This document shows, piece by piece, positions 60,844 through 64,000 of a stretch of DNA of 64,000 bases (its first letter is position 1; every line of letters begins with the position of its first letter). Below the pieces are notes generated by a model. The model was not told the DNA's origin, ran no database searches, and worked only from the letters and a program-made list of their open reading frames with translations. Location of the stretch: the NCBI RefSeq assembly GCF_947503705.1, contig NZ_CANNES010000002.1, positions 1 to 64,000 of the forward strand, in the 5' to 3' direction. This DNA is from an uncultured Tateyamaria sp. (lineage in GTDB: Bacteria > Pseudomonadota > Alphaproteobacteria > Rhodobacterales > Rhodobacteraceae). The translations under genes and the position numbers were made by a program.

Positions 60844-61876
60844 AGCCCGTCATCTCCAGATACCCCACGCCTGCGTGGCTGCCGCCAACGGTCACCGGCC
60901 CCTCCCAATAAGGAATGGTCAGGCCCATCCAGGCCTGGGGGTTCAGCGCGCGCACCGTCACATCCACACCGCGCGCGGGCAAGGTCACTTGCCAAGTTGT
61001 TGGGACATTTCGTCCCCCAACATCCGACACCGTCACAGGCACAGCATCAAAAGCCCCATCGGCATAGGCCGTCGTTGCCCCATCCGGCTCAATCCAGGTG
61101 GCGGATGTGTATTCTGACCCGCCCATCTGGCGCAGTTGAAAGCCCATCAGCTTGTCACCCCCGTCAAAGGACAGCGAAAACCAATCCCATCCCACTTGCG
61201 TTTCCGACAAGGGTTGGGACGACCACTCGCGATCCAGCCAAGCAGAGCCGGTAACGGCCACATCGCCCTGCGGCAAGCTCAGGACCCCCTTGATATCGAA
61301 GAACGGCTGCGAATAATAATAACTCGCCTGCCCTTCCGGCGATTTGACAGAAAATCCCGCATCGCCATGAAAGACCAATGGCCCCTGTGCGTCGAGTGCA
61401 ATTACATAGCCGAAATTGGGCCCTTGAGCGGTCAAACTCAACCGATCAAGATCCGGCCCCTCCAGCGCCCATTCGTCGATCCACGCCCTGAACGGCTCGG
61501 CTTGCACCCCCGCCTGCCCGATTCCGCCCCGGGCAAAACGTTCTGTCGCCAGATGCTGATCTGGCGTGGTGACAGCGGCATGGGCAAACCACACCTGCGG
61601 GGATTGCCATCCCGCCGCCTCACCGGGCGCCAGCGCCGTGCGAAAGAGCGTCCATTGCAGCCCGTATGCCTTGCCATCCGGCCCCTCAAGGTTCGCGGTC
61701 AGATACCACCATTCAATCCGGTAATCGGGGTGTGGCCCGTGATCGACGGGAAAGTCAAAGCGGGGAGCAGGCTGTGGCACCGCGAACCCCTCGGCGTCCG
61801 TACCCAGCCCCGAAAACCCTTGCGCCCAAAGGGCCATAGGCACGAGGCAGGCAAACAAAAACACTCTAACGTTCAT
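60836..61876 (-). CDS. AttH/CrtC-like lipocalin-family hydrolase, exported
   Basis: A 346-residue protein with a signal peptide (about residues 1-19) and the AttH/carotenoid-1,2-hydratase fold. The diagnostic segment is YRIEWWYLTANLEG (about residue 53), followed by WTLFRTALAPG and the second-barrel segment VTGSAWLDREWSSQPL. AttH-type proteins form operons with ABC permeases. ATG 61876 is used; TTG 61882 would add two residues. It overlaps the permease end by 11 bases. Substrate and reaction are not known. Confidence 0.87.
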   Translation of the reverse strand: MNVRVFLFACLVPMALWAQGFSGLGTDAEGFAVPQPAPRFDFPVDHGPHPDYRIEWWYLTANLEGPDGKAYGLQWTLFRTALAPGEAAGWQSPQVWFAHAAVTTPDQHLATERFARGGIGQAGVQAEPFRAWIDEWALEGPDLDRLSLTAQGPNFGYVIALDAQGPLVFHGDAGFSVKSPEGQASYYYSQPFFDIKGVLSLPQGDVAVTGSAWLDREWSSQPLSETQVGWDWFSLSFDGGDKLMGFQLRQMGGSEYTSATWIEPDGATTAYADGAFDAVPVTVSDVGGRNVPTTWQVTLPARGVDVTVRALNPQAWMGLTIPYWEGPVTVGGSHAGVGYLEMTGYE

Positions 61877-64000
61877 TGGCAAACACCTTGAGCAGGGCCG
61901 AAGGCGGGGTCCGCATCAGACGCAAGGCCGGCCAAAGGGCCGCCAGCACTGCCGCGACCAACGCATAGGCCCCAAGTTGCGCATAATCGGTGGGAAACAG
62001 AAACATGGGCAAGCGCCAACCAAATGCTTCGACATTTACAATCGACAAAAGCACCCAGGCCAGCGCGAGGCCCAGGGGGACCGAACATACAAAGACCAGC
62101 ACCGCGAGTGCCAACGCGCGCAAAAGCTCCAACTGACCCAGGCGCCGCCGTGTGAGGCCCAACGCCCACACGGGCGCCAGTTGCGGCACGCGCAGATCGG
62201 CCAAGGTCAAAAGGCTCATGAGGATGGCAAAGCCCGCCACGGTCAGGGTTAATGCGTTCAGGGCCGCGGTCACGGTAAAGGTCCGCTCGAAGACACTGAG
62301 CGACATCTCCTTGATTGCGGACTGGTTGATCATGGCGCTTTGAGGGATGGCCAATGTATCGGCAATCTCAATGCGCAGCGCTTGGGTGTCATCGGTGCGG
62401 ATACCAAATTGCCGTGGGGTCTGGCCGGGATAGAGCATATCAAAGACCGTCTCGGACACCACCACCTGGCCCAGGGGATTGCCGTAGTCCCCCACGACCG
62501 CCGCAATGGGCAGAACCAGATCAGGGGCAATGGTAACCCTGTCGCCCGTCCACAGGTCTGCGCGGCGGGCCAGTTGTTCGTTTACTACGACCGCCTCGCC
62601 TCGGGCGATCTTGTCCCAGGCCATGGGCAGCGCATCCAGAAAGGCCCAATTCTCGCGATAGGTTGGTCCGACCCGCACGCCAAAAACGCGCACAGGCAAA
62701 CCAGCCACTTGGGTTTGAGTGGACATCAGAGGCAGCGTTTCGAGGTTTTTGTCAGCGAGGAACGCGGCGAGGGCATTGCTTTGCTCGGCCGTATCAACCT
62801 GCACAAACAGCTCCGGTGCGAGCCGCTGATCGAGAAACCCGACAAAGGTCAGTCGAAAGCTCGACACCATCGTGGCCACGCCAATATTGGCCGAAATGGC
62901 CAACAACAAGGCCATGAGCGCCAGGCTCAGCCCCGGCAATTGCTGGCGTGTGTCGGCCCAGAACCATTGCCAGATTGGGCCCTGAGCCGCACGTTGCATC
63001 GAGGACAAGGCGCGTTCGGCCAATACCGGAAGCGCCAGCGCCGCGCCGATCATCAGACAGGCCAGCAAGGCAAAGGCCGGGATCAATCCATCCGCCACGA
63101 TTGCCAACACGGCCGCAGCACCCAATAAGGCAACCGCCGCTACCATCTGCCACCGCAACCGACGTCCCGATGCCATGACCCATGCGCGCGGGCGCACGCT
63201 GGCCAGGATGGGCATGCGCGCGATCTGCCAGATCCGGCCTGCAAGCGCCGCCGCGGTACCCAGTACGGCGATCAAAAGCCCCGACAGCCACCATTCCGGG
63301 CGTAGCTGCAAGGTGCCAGACACTTGCGCCCCATAAAGGCCCCGCAATGTGGCCGCCACATCAGGCAACAACAGCGCTGCGATGACGTAACCCAGAACCA
63401 CGCCGATCACGGCACCCAAGGCGGCCAGGGTCAGCATTTCGATCGTGATCACCACCAGCAACATGCGCAAGGGTGCACCAATGGCCCGCAAGGTTCGGAT
63501 CATGCCGCGCCGTTGTTCAAACGCGAGACCGATTGTGCTGTGTACGATGAAAAGCCCCACTGCAAAGCTGAGCAAACCAAAGGCGGTCAGGTTCAGGTGG
63601 AAACTGTCGGTAAGCTGTCCGATATCGGCGGTCTGTTGGGCTGTCTGCACCCTCAGGTCAGGCGCGATGTCTGCCAGCGTCGGCCGGGTCATCGGCTGTT
63701 CCGGCAAGATGATCAGGCGGGACAGATCAGTGCGCCCCAGCACGTCCTGCACAACGCCGACGTCGCCAACCGCAACGCCCGGGGCGATGCCCGCATCCAC
63801 AATGACGCGCGCGTGCGCGTCCAAAGCCTGAGCCGTTTCTGCCGTTGCAAAGAGTTGCCCGGCCGCATCACCGATCATGGGCAAGGCATCTGTACCCGCC
63901 GTGGGCCCAAGGCCCGCAGGCGAGGTGAGCGGATCAATTCCAACCAGACGAACGCCTTCGAAAGGTGCGTCGATGACGGGTGAGACCAGCCAGCCGGCAC
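61866..64000 (-). CDS. FtsX-type ABC transporter permease, 5' end outside the window
   Basis: At least 711 codons, open to the window edge; the amino-terminus is missing. It has two FtsX permease units of four helices each, separated by MacB-like periplasmic domains. The first FtsX core is at about 63000-63700 (FGLLSFAVGLFIVHSTIGLAFE) and the second ends FANER. The edge sequence (FEGVRLVGIDPLTS) is still periplasmic MacB-like, so roughly a first helix and some loop are lost. This corresponds to a fused AttF-AttG type permease and is followed by the AttH-like gene. The ATPase is expected to the right of the window. Confidence 0.85.
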   Translation of the reverse strand, partial: AGWLVSPVIDAPFEGVRLVGIDPLTSPAGLGPTAGTDALPMIGDAAGQLFATAETAQALDAHARVIVDAGIAPGVAVGDVGVVQDVLGRTDLSRLIILPEQPMTRPTLADIAPDLRVQTAQQTADIGQLTDSFHLNLTAFGLLSFAVGLFIVHSTIGLAFEQRRGMIRTLRAIGAPLRMLLVVITIEMLTLAALGAVIGVVLGYVIAALLLPDVAATLRGLYGAQVSGTLQLRPEWWLSGLLIAVLGTAAALAGRIWQIARMPILASVRPRAWVMASGRRLRWQMVAAVALLGAAAVLAIVADGLIPAFALLACLMIGAALALPVLAERALSSMQRAAQGPIWQWFWADTRQQLPGLSLALMALLLAISANIGVATMVSSFRLTFVGFLDQRLAPELFVQVDTAEQSNALAAFLADKNLETLPLMSTQTQVAGLPVRVFGVRVGPTYRENWAFLDALPMAWDKIARGEAVVVNEQLARRADLWTGDRVTIAPDLVLPIAAVVGDYGNPLGQVVVSETVFDMLYPGQTPRQFGIRTDDTQALRIEIADTLAIPQSAMINQSAIKEMSLSVFERTFTVTAALNALTLTVAGFAILMSLLTLADLRVPQLAPVWALGLTRRRLGQLELLRALALAVLVFVCSVPLGLALAWVLLSIVNVEAFGWRLPMFLFPTDYAQLGAYALVAAVLAALWPALRLMRTPPSALLKVFANER

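Overview
The window looks like chromosome of a marine alphaproteobacterium of the Rhodobacterales (Roseobacter group). Reasons: GC-rich coding sequence, a CarD regulator, the his/hpd/cobT-cobS gene content, a tRNA-His that lacks G-1 and carries A73 (an alphaproteobacterial trait), and many small families typical of this order. The genus cannot be fixed from the sequence alone.

Layout. Positions 1-3488 are the end of a decayed integrative/conjugative element: a VirD4/TraG coupling-protein fragment, two small accessory genes and a large serine recombinase broken by one in-frame amber codon. The element abuts the 3' end of a tRNA-Tyr gene, its probable attachment site. Positions 3570-7170 hold rlmB, a zinc-ribbon protein that seems to start at AUC, a GrpB-family protein, a CoA-binding protein and two DUF2147 exported proteins. 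Positions 7305-12369 are a rearranged histidine cluster: hisA, then two unrecognised paralogues on the opposite strand, then hisF-hisE, convergent with hisB-hisH. Positions 12515-16642 contain a stand-alone RAM-domain protein, a cupin, an aquaporin-family channel and a tightly overlapping four-gene operon built around a ferric-reductase-like/Rieske fusion protein.

Positions 16731-28663 carry a glycosyltransferase-like gene, metY, a SIMPL protein, an 832-residue protein with a PilM/GspL-like start and PilP/GspC-like end, hppD with a divergent Lrp-type regulator, a Kef-type antiporter, and divergent cobT/cobS. Positions 28727-33804 form a minus-strand block (TPR protein, SUV3-like helicase, S4 protein, fdxA, then carD). 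Positions 33879-40547 run on the plus strand: SCP2 protein, lysophospholipase-like hydrolase, MBL-fold exonuclease, ATP-dependent DNA ligase, amidohydrolase, oligoendopeptidase F. Positions 40591-47769 carry a Hint-domain secreted protein, a TraR/DksA zinc finger, an oxidoreductase, a capsule-type glycosyltransferase, rpoH, rluD, tRNA-His and small genes.

Positions 47862-64000 are mainly envelope and transport: a beta-barrel protein, an RND efflux pair, a 1394-residue adhesin-like protein with amino-terminal RTX repeats and five 93-residue repeats, an NMT1-type ABC importer, and a minus-strand operon encoding an FtsX-type ABC permease (cut by the window edge), an AttH/CrtC-like lipocalin hydrolase and a flavin-binding PNPOx-like protein. 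No rRNA genes, CRISPR arrays or intact insertion sequences were seen. The best candidates for undescribed biology are the paralogue pair inside the his cluster, the Rieske/ferric-reductase operon and the GspL/GspC-like single-chain protein.
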